A stretch of 64,000 nucleotides of DNA, taken from contig KQ960822.1 in the NCBI GenBank assembly GCA_001553355.1, positions 1 to 64,000 of the forward strand. Reading direction: 5' to 3'. Under the pieces are notes generated by a model that was given only the letters and a program-made list of their open reading frames with translations, ran no database searches and was not told where the DNA came from. Positions within the stretch are counted from its first letter, which is position 1; the number at the start of each line of letters is the position of its first letter. Source of the DNA: Veillonellaceae bacterium DNF00626 (GTDB lineage Bacteria; Bacillota; Negativicutes; Veillonellales; Dialisteraceae). Made by a program: the position numbers and the translations under genes. Below are positions 54,301 to 62,475 of the stretch, piece after piece.

Positions 54301-54351
54301 TCATTACATATTTTTTGTAGCTATTTCATAGAAATAAAGCTAAAAGCATGA

Positions 54352-54405
54352 ACCTTCTCCGCGCACGGAGAAGGTGGCAATTCCGAAGGAATTGACGGTA
54401 GAGGT
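54352..54405 (+). repeat. REP-like palindromic element
   Basis: A 10-bp perfect hairpin ACCTTCTCCG / CGGAGAAGGT is followed by GTGGCA, a second 7-bp hairpin CAATTCC / GGAATTG, then TGACGGTAGAGGT. This two-hairpin layout resembles dispersed extragenic palindromes seen in many gut Firmicutes, which is my recollection rather than a search result. Confidence 0.6.
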
Positions 54406-54452
54406 AAGCCTGGCGTACAACGAGCTTTTTCTCACGTACATTGTAACAACCT

Positions 54453-54465
54453 CCTCTATCCGTCA
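54453..54465 (-). repeat. Inverted partner of the REP-like element end
   Basis: CCTCTATCCGTCA is the inverted, nearly exact counterpart of TGACGGTAGAGG at 54393-54404, suggesting a truncated second copy in opposite orientation. Confidence 0.5.
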
Positions 54466-54649
54466 GCATTCTCAAGATAACTAAAACGATAACACTAAAC
54501 CGTTAGAACACAAATGAGCTATAAACGTATGATCTATTCTCAATCGCATTTGAAATACCCGGTCTACGCTACACTTATCCCCATGACGATGAAAACAGAC
54601 ATTGTTTCGCTTTACATGTATTAAAACCGTTGTAAACATCACCACAACA

Positions 54650-54709
54650 TCAATGTACTCCAATAAACAACCCCGGTATTTTACAATACACACAAAAATA
54701 TTTTTCATA
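54650..54709 (+). repeat. 60-bp direct repeat, copy 2
   Basis: Second copy of the repeat at 54241-54300, 409 bases away in the same orientation, 57 of 60 bases identical. Confidence 0.9.
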
Positions 54710-54770
54710 AAAATGATTGCCTTCTCACCATGATTGATTTCCATAAATAAGAGCAATGATAAAAAACACA

Positions 54771-54822
54771 AAAAAACTCTCCCTCAACAGATTTTATTTT
54801 CTTATCTGTTCAAGAGAGAGTT
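54771..54822 (-). terminator. Second terminator after the SLH porin
   Basis: Stem AACTCTCTCTTGAACAGAT with ATCTGTTGAGGGAGAGTT and a loop of about 11 bases, followed by TTTTTT on the minus strand. It backs up the terminator at 54888-54917. Confidence 0.75.
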
Positions 54823-54887
54823 CTCTATTTTAAATGACTATATTAGAACTTATAATTCAAAGAAACTGTCCGGTCGTTTCCGCACAC

Positions 54888-54917
54888 AAAAAAGAACCCT
54901 GTCCAAAGACAGAGTCC
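54888..54917 (-). terminator. First terminator after the SLH porin
   Basis: GGACTCTGTC / GACAGGGTTC stem with a TTTG loop, followed by T6 on the minus strand, about 20 bases past the porin stop. Tandem terminators suit a very highly expressed gene. Confidence 0.88.
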
Positions 54918-54940
54918 TTTATGTTCTAACAGTTATTCAA

Positions 54941-56209
54941 TTAGAAAGCGTAGTTCAAAGATACGTTCCAAGCAGTTCCAAGGTCTTTCTTGGAAGCCTT
55001 ATCTTCCGCATGGAAACCATAGTTTGCATTGAGTTCAACATTCTTCAATACAGCTACACCTAACTGTGCTTCCCAGAATTTAGCATTAATAAATCCAAAT
55101 TCAGCACCATTCTTTTCAAAGAGATGATCATTATCAACATCATAATAATGAACGCCAACAGTGAAAGAACCAACTTTATCGGTATCTACTTCACCATAAC
55201 TGAGTCCTACATTCCAGAACTTCGGTTTTTTGTTATCAACTTTCTGTTCAGAAACTACATAATCTCCATTAAGGCTAAAACCTTCAACATCTGCGCTTGC
55301 ACTAACGCCCCAGAATTTATGTCCCTGTTTATCCAATGTTTTAGCATAAAAACCGCCAACTTTTACATTTTCAGTTACATTAAATCCTGCTTGTGCAAAT
55401 GCAAATTCAGCATTTGCATATGCGTCAAAGTCAAATCCACGTGCACGACCATAACCTGCCTGCAAATCAACCGGACCCATTCCAAAATCAGCAACTACAC
55501 CATCAAATGTATCATCATAAACAGCATTACCTAAGGTCATCCCAGTACGTCCTGCATCAAGAGTAAGGGATTCAGCCGGTTTATAAACTACATGAAGACG
55601 ATCAAATGTAACTTGACCATTGGAACCCTTTACGAAATCAAGGTTTGTAGCAATACGGCTCTTAACCGTTACTTGATCACTTACTTTAGCAGTAGCATTT
55701 AATCTGATACGAGCGCCATAAGTCTCTCCCTTATCTGCTGTAGCAACCCATTCGTTTTTCTTTTCTCCATTAGGCTGTTTCGGATCTACCGGTACTTCTT
55801 TTGGCTCATAAGACTTATGATTTGTATTTTCATATTTAAGACGAGCGTCGCCCTTCCAAGAAACATTGCCTAATTTCTTTTCTACGTTAGCTACGCGAAC
55901 GCCCAAGTTGGCCAATTCGTCAGCATACTGTGCTGCCAATTTGTCAACGGTAGCTTTCTGTTCAGCATTAAGCTGATCTTCTTTTGCCATCAAACGAGCA
56001 ATAATCTGTGCCAATTCATAACGGGTCATGTTCTGCTGACCTTTGAATGTGCCGTCCGGATATCCTTCTACAATGCCCTGGTCGGACAAATCGGATACTG
56101 CCTGGTAAGCCCAGTCAGATGTGGATACATCAGAGAACGGATTAGCAGCGTATGCGGATACGCCTGCTGTGAGTGCTGCTACTGCAGCGATTGCGAGAAT
56201 CTTTTTCAT
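54941..56209 (-). CDS. SLH-domain outer-membrane porin (OmpM type)
   Basis: The major OmpM-like porin of Negativicutes, tethering the outer membrane to the cell wall and forming a diffusion channel. The 422 residues have a signal peptide (1-21), an SLH domain (about 24-75: NPFSDVSTSDWAYQAVSDLS, GYPDGTFKGQQNMTRYELAQ) that binds modified peptidoglycan, a coiled coil (about 80-113) and a beta-barrel rich in Tyr, Gly and Asp that ends in WNVSLNYAF, a terminal aromatic typical of porins. The start is ATG 56209 with AAGGAGGAG upstream. It has a strong promoter, a leader of about 130 bases and two terminators. Confidence 0.95.
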   Translation of the reverse strand: MKKILAIAAVAALTAGVSAYAANPFSDVSTSDWAYQAVSDLSDQGIVEGYPDGTFKGQQNMTRYELAQIIARLMAKEDQLNAEQKATVDKLAAQYADELANLGVRVANVEKKLGNVSWKGDARLKYENTNHKSYEPKEVPVDPKQPNGEKKNEWVATADKGETYGARIRLNATAKVSDQVTVKSRIATNLDFVKGSNGQVTFDRLHVVYKPAESLTLDAGRTGMTLGNAVYDDTFDGVVADFGMGPVDLQAGYGRARGFDFDAYANAEFAFAQAGFNVTENVKVGGFYAKTLDKQGHKFWGVSASADVEGFSLNGDYVVSEQKVDNKKPKFWNVGLSYGEVDTDKVGSFTVGVHYYDVDNDHLFEKNGAEFGFINAKFWEAQLGVAVLKNVELNANYGFHAEDKASKKDLGTAWNVSLNYAF

Positions 56210-56669
56210 AATATTCTCCTCCTTATAAATTTTCTTGCTCCCATAAATAAGATAGGAGAGTCTCGCTCGAGTTTCCGTGTTTCCTCTGCATACTCTTTCT
56301 ATCTGCGTCAAAGAGGGGAGCTACCCCTTTTACGTACCCTTAGTATACGACAAGTACAAGCATTTCGCAAGTACTTTCATAAAAGATCCCTAAAACTCCT
56401 TTCTTTTTCAGTTTTTTATAAAAATAAAGAAACTCTATATATTATGAATCATGCGGTATAATCTGATTATTTCCGCTATTTATTTCTTTCCTTTTCGCCT
56501 CGCGCTTTATATATAAATTTTTTATAAACTTTTTATTTCATCATTCAATCATGTTTTATCTATTACTAAATTATTATTACTATATATTCCTATCAAAAAA
56601 TATAAAAACTTCTCTCCGCACGATGAAAGTGGTCAGTATTCCATTTCAAATATCATAAAACCATCGCAG
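56210..56669. other. AT-rich region upstream of the porin
   Basis: No gene is seen. It contains the porin leader and promoter (56342-56370). The part from 56400 to 56669 is strongly AT-rich, with no clear terminator for the Fur-family gene. Confidence 0.45.
56342..56370 (-). promoter_or_regulatory. Porin promoter
   Basis: TTGCGA (56365-56370), a 17-base spacer and TATACT (56342-56347) on the minus strand, about 130 bases upstream of the porin ATG. Confidence 0.7.
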
Positions 56670-57098
56670 TCAATTTTCTTTCTCTCGTTCTTTACAGTCT
56701 TTGCAGAATCCATAAAACTCTATATGCTGAGATGTCACTTCAAAATCCTGTTTTATTTCTAATTGCTTTTTGTAATCCGGTAGTGGAACAATATCAACGG
56801 AAAAAATTTTACTGCAAGCCAGGCATATGGCATGATATACATCATTTCCATGAGCATATTCGTAGCGGATAAGTCCATCAGACATCATAGTAGATCGGGA
56901 CAGGATACCTTTCTCTGCTAAGGCTTCACAATTACGATACACCGTAGAGAGACTTAATTTCGTATCTTTATTTCGTACAGCTTCATAAACGTCCACCGCC
57001 GTAATCGGAGCACTTTCCTCTAAGACACGTAAAATCATGACACGCGCTTTTGTTCGTTTCAAATGTTCTTTCTGCAGCAATTCTTCAAAGCTATCCAT
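56670..57098 (-). CDS. Fur-family transcription regulator
   Basis: A 142-residue Fur/Zur/PerR-type metal-sensing repressor. The winged-helix part has LKRTKARVMILRVLEES and LSLSTVYRNCEALAEKGIL (about 48-66, the recognition helix). The dimerisation part has CLAC (about 92-95) and CKDC (about 133-136), the two CxxC pairs of the structural zinc site, and a regulatory His cluster (YHAICLAC, TSQHIEF). I cannot tell iron, zinc or peroxide sensing from sequence. ATG with AAGGAG upstream. Single gene; the neighbouring porin and ileS give no hint of the regulon. Confidence 0.92.
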   Translation of the reverse strand: MDSFEELLQKEHLKRTKARVMILRVLEESAPITAVDVYEAVRNKDTKLSLSTVYRNCEALAEKGILSRSTMMSDGLIRYEYAHGNDVYHAICLACSKIFSVDIVPLPDYKKQLEIKQDFEVTSQHIEFYGFCKDCKEREKEN

Positions 57099-57173
57099 TC
57101 ATTCATTCTCCTTGCGATGAAATATAAAATCGTCTTAGCAAGACTTATATGAAATTTTTATCAGCTTTCCGGT

Positions 57174-57202
57174 ATGATAAATATTTTTTGCCCACCTGAA
57201 AA
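57174..57202 (-). promoter_or_regulatory. Candidate promoter of the Fur-family gene
   Basis: TTTTCA (57197-57202), a 17-base spacer and TATCAT (57174-57179) on the minus strand, about 75 bases before the start. The boxes are moderate. Confidence 0.45.
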
Positions 57203-57346
57203 CTCTTTGCTCAAATACTATCTTATATGATTATGACATTTTATATAACTTTATTTTTATTTATCATTACTTATTTGTATTGAGTATAGAGCAAAATAAA
57301 TATGATGTCTACTTATCAGTGATAAATTCCATAAAATAAGCAATAT

Positions 57347-57381
57347 AAAACCCCGAAGATGTTTTTTCTTCAGGGTTTTAA
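57347..57381 (-). terminator. Terminator after ileS
   Basis: AAAACCCTGAAGA / TCTTCGGGGTTTT stem with a 7-base loop, followed by TTTTA on the minus strand. Confidence 0.88.
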
Positions 57382-57385
57382 ACTA

Positions 57386-60241
57386 TTATGCGTTTGTTTC
57401 TTCTAATACCTTTGCACAACGGCGACAGGTATTTTCGTATGTGGCATTCTCACCTACATCGGCGGTTCTTTTCCAGCAGCGTTCACATTTTCTGAGTGTA
57501 CATACAGCCACAGATACTTTCACGGTTCCATCTTCAGCGGAAATCGCATCTGCCTTGGCGTTTTCTGCCCCTTCTACTATATGAGTTTGTGAAACAAGAC
57601 AGAAATCAGCTAATTCTTTTTCCATTTCTTGTAATAAGGCAAAACTTTCTCCATCAGCATATACTGTCACTTCAGCATCTAAGGGATGTCCGATGTTTTT
57701 TGCTCGCCGTGCTTCTTCTAATGCTTTTGTTACTACACTTCTTATGGCTAAGCGCTTCTTCCATTTTTCATCTAATTCTTTGTCCAAGTACTGATCATTC
57801 TCTTTCGGCATATGAGTCATATGTACTGACCAAGCTCGTTCTTCTTTATTTGGCAAAGCTTGCCATACTTCTTCGGCGGTAAAGCAGATGACCGGAGCCA
57901 CTAAACGCACTAACGTAGTAAGTATTTCATACATAGCTGTCTGAGCGCTCCGTCTTAAGAGGGAATCGCCTTTTTCTGTGTATAATCTATCTTTGAGAAT
58001 ATCTAAGTATATAGAGGATAGATCAACAGTGCAGAAATTGTGTACGGCATGATACATGACATGAAATTCATATTCGTCATAGGCTTTCATCACAGTGCGT
58101 TTGACTTGTTCCATACGTAGAAGGGCCCAACGATCTAATTCTTCCATATTTTCATAGGAAACACTATCTGTTTTCGGATCAAAATCATAAAGGTTCCCTA
58201 AAAGATAGCGGAATGTATTTCTTATTTTTCTATAAACGTCACTCATGGATCTAATAATCTTTTCTGACAGACGTACATCACCTTGATAATCAACGGAGGA
58301 GATCCAAAGTCTCATGACGTCAGCGCCGTATTTGTCAATGATGTCTTGAGGCGCTACGACGTTTCCTACAGATTTCGACATTTTTCGTCCTTCGCCGTCC
58401 ATGGTAAATCCATGTGTCAGAACGGCTTTATATGGCGCTGTCCCATTGGCTGCCACAGAGGATAAAAGGGAGCTTTGGAACCAACCGCGATGTTGATCCG
58501 ATCCTTCCAAGTATAAATCGCAAGGGTAGGTGACTTGTTGTTTTTTCCACTCTTCATGAGGATTTTTTAATACACCGTTCCATGTGGTTCCTGAATCAAA
58601 CCATACGTCCATGATGTCTTTTTCTTTATGGAATTTTTGCCCATCGCAATAAGGACAGTGGAAATTTTCCGGTAATAGTTCTTCTGTGGATCGACTCCAC
58701 CAAGCGTCTGTTCCTTCTACTTCTACTATTTCTTTTACTTTTCCGATGGTTTCGGGGGTAATAATATATTTCCCGCAATCATCACAATAAAAGGCCGGAA
58801 TAGGCACGCCCCAAGAGCGTTGTCTGGAAATGCACCAGTCTTGACGATCACGAACCATGTTATAAAGTCGATCATGTCCCCATGCCGGAATAAATCTCGT
58901 TTGATCTACCGCTTGAAGGGCTTTGTCGCGGAAATCATTAATAGACGCAAACCATTGCTCGGTGGCACGATAGATAACCGGATTCTTACAACGCCAACAA
59001 TGTGCATATTGGTGATGAATGGATTTCTTTCCTAAGAGACATCCGGATTTAGCAATCATGGAAATACAGGGGCCTTCTGCTTCCCAAATCGTCTTCCCTT
59101 GAACAAATTCTCCGGCTTCTTCTGTCATAACACCTTTATTATCTACCGGACAAATCAATTCTTCGTGAATTTTTCCGGCATTTTCATAGGATTTGAACAC
59201 TTCAAAGTCTTCTACGCCATGCCCCGGTGCTGTATGAACGCAACCGGTACCGGCATCTAAAGTAACATGATTTCCTTCCAACACATAAACGGTTCTATGA
59301 TAAAAATCCCACGGGTGTTTGAATGCCGCTAAGTCCCACTCTGCGCCGAGCATTTCTCTTCCAACGATTTCATAATGTTCTACTTTGCATTCTTCTAACG
59401 CCTTCGGTGCTAATTCTTTATTCATCAAATAATATTCATCAGCATCTAAATTGTGTACCCAAACATAGGTAAATTTAGGATTGACCGCAATAAACATATT
59501 GGCAGGGATTGTCCACGGTGTAGTAGTCCAAATTACTGCAAAAAGTTTTGAATTATCCACACCATCAGGTCCTAATCCTTTTACATCTAATGCCGGGAAT
59601 TTCACATAAATGGATGGCGATTTTCTGTCTTTGTACTCAATTTCTGCTTCCGCCAAAGCTGTTTCACAATGAGAACACCAATAGACAGCTTTTTTCCCTT
59701 TGTAAATATACCCTTTATTTGCCATTTCGCCGAAGACTTCTATTTCTCGCGCTTCCATATGAGGATCATATGTTACATAGCAATGATCGTAGTCACCAAT
59801 TACGCCCATGCGAATGAAATCACCTTTCTGTATTTCAATCCATTTTTTCGCATAAGCTAAGCATTTGCGACGCAATTCCAAAGGTGTCAGGTTTGCTCTA
59901 TCTTCGCCTGATTCTTTTAGCACGGCATATTCAATAGGAAGTCCATGCGTATCCCATCCGGGAATGTAATTTACTTGAAATCCCGCCATATATTTGTAAC
60001 GGACAATAATATCTTTCAACGTCTTATTCAATGCATGCCCGATATGAATTTTCCCATTCGCATAGGGCGGCCCATCATGAAGTACGAAAGCCGGTGCGCC
60101 GTCTTTTTCTCTTTGCATGATTCGTTCATTGTATAAATCTTTATCTTCCCAAAGTTTTACAAATTCCGGTTCTTTCTCCGGTAAATTTCCACGCATGGGA
60201 AATTCTGTTTGCGGAAGTCTAAGTGTTTCACTGTAATCCAT
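57386..60241 (-). CDS. ileS: Isoleucyl-tRNA synthetase
   Basis: Class I synthetase that charges tRNA-Ile, with an editing domain against valine. The 951 residues show the HIGH motif in PPYANGKIHIGHAL (about 55-68), the CP1 editing domain (about 190-400), KMSKS in GEGRKMSKSVGN (about 610), the anticodon domain and a C-terminal zinc finger (CERCWKR and CRRCAKVL). The length and zinc finger indicate the ordinary bacterial type 1 enzyme. Expression is controlled by the T-box leader upstream. Confidence 0.98.
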   Translation of the reverse strand: MDYSETLRLPQTEFPMRGNLPEKEPEFVKLWEDKDLYNERIMQREKDGAPAFVLHDGPPYANGKIHIGHALNKTLKDIIVRYKYMAGFQVNYIPGWDTHGLPIEYAVLKESGEDRANLTPLELRRKCLAYAKKWIEIQKGDFIRMGVIGDYDHCYVTYDPHMEAREIEVFGEMANKGYIYKGKKAVYWCSHCETALAEAEIEYKDRKSPSIYVKFPALDVKGLGPDGVDNSKLFAVIWTTTPWTIPANMFIAVNPKFTYVWVHNLDADEYYLMNKELAPKALEECKVEHYEIVGREMLGAEWDLAAFKHPWDFYHRTVYVLEGNHVTLDAGTGCVHTAPGHGVEDFEVFKSYENAGKIHEELICPVDNKGVMTEEAGEFVQGKTIWEAEGPCISMIAKSGCLLGKKSIHHQYAHCWRCKNPVIYRATEQWFASINDFRDKALQAVDQTRFIPAWGHDRLYNMVRDRQDWCISRQRSWGVPIPAFYCDDCGKYIITPETIGKVKEIVEVEGTDAWWSRSTEELLPENFHCPYCDGQKFHKEKDIMDVWFDSGTTWNGVLKNPHEEWKKQQVTYPCDLYLEGSDQHRGWFQSSLLSSVAANGTAPYKAVLTHGFTMDGEGRKMSKSVGNVVAPQDIIDKYGADVMRLWISSVDYQGDVRLSEKIIRSMSDVYRKIRNTFRYLLGNLYDFDPKTDSVSYENMEELDRWALLRMEQVKRTVMKAYDEYEFHVMYHAVHNFCTVDLSSIYLDILKDRLYTEKGDSLLRRSAQTAMYEILTTLVRLVAPVICFTAEEVWQALPNKEERAWSVHMTHMPKENDQYLDKELDEKWKKRLAIRSVVTKALEEARRAKNIGHPLDAEVTVYADGESFALLQEMEKELADFCLVSQTHIVEGAENAKADAISAEDGTVKVSVAVCTLRKCERCWKRTADVGENATYENTCRRCAKVLEETNA

Positions 60242-60265
60242 AATAATTCCTCCCCTATTTCATGA

Positions 60266-60482
60266 AATAAAAAATCTCGCCCCAATAAGGGACGAGAAAA
60301 TTTTCCCGTGGTACCACCCTAATGACAATTGCCACTCGGTACAGATAACGGTGCCCCGTCGGAGTTTTTTCTTCTCCGAAGCTCAGAAGTGATTCGTTCA
60401 TGTTCACCGCTCCTCCTCACACCCTACGGAGTTTCTCTTTGCCGGATATCCATAAACCGTCTTCATCAACGCTTATTTATTT
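60266..60482 (-). ncRNA. T-box riboswitch (isoleucine)
   Basis: The highly conserved T-box sequence AGGGTGGTACCACGGG lies at 60305-60320 on the minus strand. It is followed by a terminator (CTCGTCCC / GGGGCGAG, T6) and preceded by a long stem I. ATC at 60391-60393 is in the position expected for the specifier codon, which agrees with the downstream ileS. Uncharged tRNA-Ile would stabilise the antiterminator. Confidence 0.93.
60267..60297 (-). terminator. T-box terminator hairpin
   Basis: Stem CTCGTCCC / GGGGCGAG with a TTATT loop and T6 on the minus strand. It is the OFF-state hairpin of the ileS T-box, ending about 25 bases before the ileS ATG. Confidence 0.9.
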
Positions 60483-60487
60483 ATTGT

Positions 60488-60516
60488 ATTGTACAAATAT
60501 TGTCCGTCTACGTCAA
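60488..60516 (-). promoter_or_regulatory. ileS promoter
   Basis: TTGACG (60511-60516), a 17-base spacer and TACAAT (60488-60493) on the minus strand, just upstream of the T-box 5' end. Confidence 0.8.
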
Positions 60517-60742
60517 GAGGTGATTTCTATTTCTTACGATTTTTGATTGTGACTATGATATTTCACAACATCTGAATTCGCACACTCTCCACTTTCACTG
60601 CACATATTTCAAACACAAAAATAAGGTCAAAAATCACTTTTAAGAGAACATAATCACATAAAAATATAAGTCAGAATCTATAACACAAAAAAATTGAATC
60701 ATTGTATCCGACCGAAATAAACACCATTATTCCGTACTTTTT

Positions 60743-61006
60743 CTATTTATCGAAATAATGTCCCCTACAAGAAAGTACCTCAATCACTCCATTGACAATA
60801 CGATATACGAGCCTATTCTTTTCATCAATTCGCCGACTTGAAAAACCCGAAAGTTCCCCTTTTAATAGTTCCGGCTTCCCTATACCGCCGCTTGTTCCTT
60901 TTCCAATATCCTTGATTAAAACATTTATTCTCTTTAAGGTCTTTTTATCTTCTCGTTGCCAAAATAAATAGTCTTCCCACGCTTCTTCGAACCAAATAAT
61001 CTTCAT
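60743..61006 (-). CDS. yoeB: YoeB-family mRNA interferase toxin
   Basis: A ribosome-dependent endoribonuclease that cleaves mRNA in the A site. The 87 residues match YoeB in length and in the key residues E46 (GKPE), R65 and H83, at the same numbers as in E. coli YoeB, with the RRI and LVYRI strands and the C-terminal HYFDK. It overlaps the antitoxin gene by one base and is the second gene of the operon, as expected for a type II system. Confidence 0.92.
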   Translation of the reverse strand: MKIIWFEEAWEDYLFWQREDKKTLKRINVLIKDIGKGTSGGIGKPELLKGELSGFSSRRIDEKNRLVYRIVNGVIEVLSCRGHYFDK

Positions 61007-61263
61007 TATTTTACCTCTATAAGATCATGTTCTATGCCCTTGCCTTCATTCAAGGCTTTTACCCCCCGTCGCAAATGCTTCATATTCATTTCACTATAAA
61101 AAGGATCTGCCGTAATTTCAAATGGTATCCGACGTTCTCTTACCACTTTTGCCGCAAAAATATTGAATGCTGCACTCATGGTCATTCCCATTTCACTACA
61201 AACCTGTTCCATATTCTTTTTTACGTTCTCATCTATGCGAAAATTAACTGCTGTTTGTGCCAT
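61006..61263 (-). CDS. RelB/DinJ-family antitoxin
   Basis: An 85-residue antitoxin with an N-terminal ribbon-helix-helix DNA-binding region (MAQTAVNFRIDENVKKNMEQVCSEMGMTMSAAFNIF, typical of DinJ/RelB) and a C-terminal segment that would wrap the toxin (RREIPFEI-like RRIPFEITADPFYSEMN). YoeB is usually paired with YefM of the Phd fold, so this is a hybrid pairing. The start is ATG 61263 with AAAGGAGTG upstream. It would repress its own promoter. Confidence 0.9.
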   Translation of the reverse strand: MAQTAVNFRIDENVKKNMEQVCSEMGMTMSAAFNIFAAKVVRERRIPFEITADPFYSEMNMKHLRRGVKALNEGKGIEHDLIEVK

Positions 61264-61280
61264 AAAAATCACTCCTTTCT

Positions 61281-61315
61281 ATGTATATTATATAAATATT
61301 ACTATACATTGTAAA
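61281..61315 (-). promoter_or_regulatory. Toxin-antitoxin promoter and operator
   Basis: TTTACA (61310-61315), a 17-base spacer and TATAAT (61287-61292) on the minus strand. The inverted repeat ATGTATA / TATACAT (61281-61287 and 61303-61309) covers the spacer and -10 box, a likely site for antitoxin binding. Confidence 0.7.
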
Positions 61316-61635
61316 GTAATTGATTGTCATTATAAATGATTTCAGAATCCAATATAATTCTCTCACTCTTACATGCTTCGATATCGCCACCAACATTTTC
61401 AGTGTACCACCAAAACACTACTCACAAAGATAATATTTCCTCTTTCTTCTTCACTATCTTTTATTTTCTATTGTGGCACATACCAAATTTTTATCGCTTT
61501 ATCCAGCAAACCAAGCATCTATGCAAAACACCCGAGAAGTTTCTATTTCTCTAAAAAAACTACTTTTTTCTTTTTACAGTACTTATGATAAAATAAATTT
61601 GTGATTTAACAATAAAAAGGTAAAGGAGATTTCCT
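61316..61635. other. Intergenic region before the TonB-C-like gene
   Basis: AT-rich, with no gene. Only a weak -10-like TAAAAT at about 61589 and the AAAGGAG RBS (61623-61629) of the next gene are visible. Confidence 0.4.
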
Positions 61636-62334
61636 ATGAAAAAAATCATTTTTCTTTTAAGTACAGCTCTTTTATTATCTGCTTCAGTGGCTCAGGCGGA
61701 TATTCCGCAAAGTGGATATTTCTTATCTAAAGACGGCGTGCCTTTAACAGAGGAACAAATAACAGCGCCTTCGATTCGTTCTAATCCGATGAAACCGATT
61801 AGCACAAATGAGCTTCAAGCTATGATGGCATTGCCGCAAAGTGTAAATACGCTCATTGAATTAACCGTCACTGAAGATGGTTATCCGACAGATGTATTAG
61901 TGAAACAGTCTTCCGGCTCGATAGTTTTGGATCAATACGCTATCAATTCTGTCAACGATTGGACTTTCTCTCCATCAAAATTAGGAGATAAATCAGTAAG
62001 GGCAAAGGTCTCTGTTCCTGTTCATTTTGTTTCCATGAAGGTCGTAACTCCGGCAACTATCGTGAAAAAAGAATTAGCCACTCCTTCCAAAGAAGAAAAG
62101 CAACTTATCGACCGTTCACATCCCGTTCTTCAATTGACTCTCTCCATATCCGACAAAGGGTTTGTCAATGAAATAGTCGGCATAAAACCTACTACTAATT
62201 TATCTGCCGGCGATATGGCTATATTAAAGAAATATATGGAAAAATCCATTAAATCATGGACTTTTACTTCGGCGAAAAATCCTGAGGGTATTGCTATTTC
62301 CGATGAAATCACAGTAACAGTGCCGTTAATGTAA
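61636..62334 (+). CDS. Secreted protein with two TonB-C-like modules
   Basis: A 232-residue exported protein with a signal peptide (about 1-21, ending VAQA). Residues 70-132 match the TonB C-terminal pattern: LTVTEDGYPTDVLVKQSSGS, LDQYAINSVNDWTFSPSK, then VSVPVHF. A second, degenerate module (about 166-232) has LTLSISDKGFVNEIVG, then SIKSWTFTSAKN and ITVTVPL. It lacks the N-terminal membrane anchor and Pro-rich spacer of a true TonB, so it is a free periplasmic protein or is anchored otherwise. AAAGGAG before ATG. Single gene with its own terminator. Confidence 0.78.
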   Translation: MKKIIFLLSTALLLSASVAQADIPQSGYFLSKDGVPLTEEQITAPSIRSNPMKPISTNELQAMMALPQSVNTLIELTVTEDGYPTDVLVKQSSGSIVLDQYAINSVNDWTFSPSKLGDKSVRAKVSVPVHFVSMKVVTPATIVKKELATPSKEEKQLIDRSHPVLQLTLSISDKGFVNEIVGIKPTTNLSAGDMAILKKYMEKSIKSWTFTSAKNPEGIAISDEITVTVPLM

Positions 62335-62338
62335 CAGA

Positions 62339-62387
62339 TAAAACGCCTATCATCACTTCAATACGAGATGATGATAGGCGTTTTTTA
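62339..62387 (+). terminator. Terminator after the TonB-C-like gene
   Basis: A 12-bp or longer stem (AACGCCTATCATC / GATGATAGGCGTT) with T6 after it on the plus strand. Confidence 0.92.
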
Positions 62388-62475
62388 TTTCTCTATTATC
62401 CTATAATTGTTGCGATATATAACAAACCATTGATATATCATCGGAAATATATTTCGTTCCCATACATAAGCTTAT

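Larger units (their letters stand above)
54159..54770. other. Gene-free accessory stretch with repeats
   Basis: No gene is supported here. The stretch holds two nearly identical 60-bp direct repeats and, between them, a REP-like palindromic element with a partial inverted partner. It looks like a remnant of mobile or repeat DNA rather than a coding region. Confidence 0.6.
60242..60742. other. ileS leader and a 200-base empty stretch
   Basis: The stretch of about 500 bases without a gene holds the T-box leader and its promoter (60266-60516). The rest, 60527-60742, is AT-rich with nothing I can identify and no obvious terminator for the toxin gene. Confidence 0.5.

Noticed and set aside
54159-54770. 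CRISPR array or intact insertion sequence in the repeat-rich region
   Set aside because: Only two copies of a 60-bp repeat, 409 bases apart, and no transposase or cas gene are present.
54481-54771. Minus-strand frame of 96 codons in the repeat region
   Set aside because: It covers one copy of the 60-bp direct repeat and has no RBS or recognisable domain; composition is that of non-coding AT-rich DNA.
61336-61588. Two overlapping plus-strand frames upstream of the TonB-C-like gene
   Set aside because: They are in different frames over the same AT-rich DNA, lack RBS sites and encode Phe/Ser-rich nonsense sequence.
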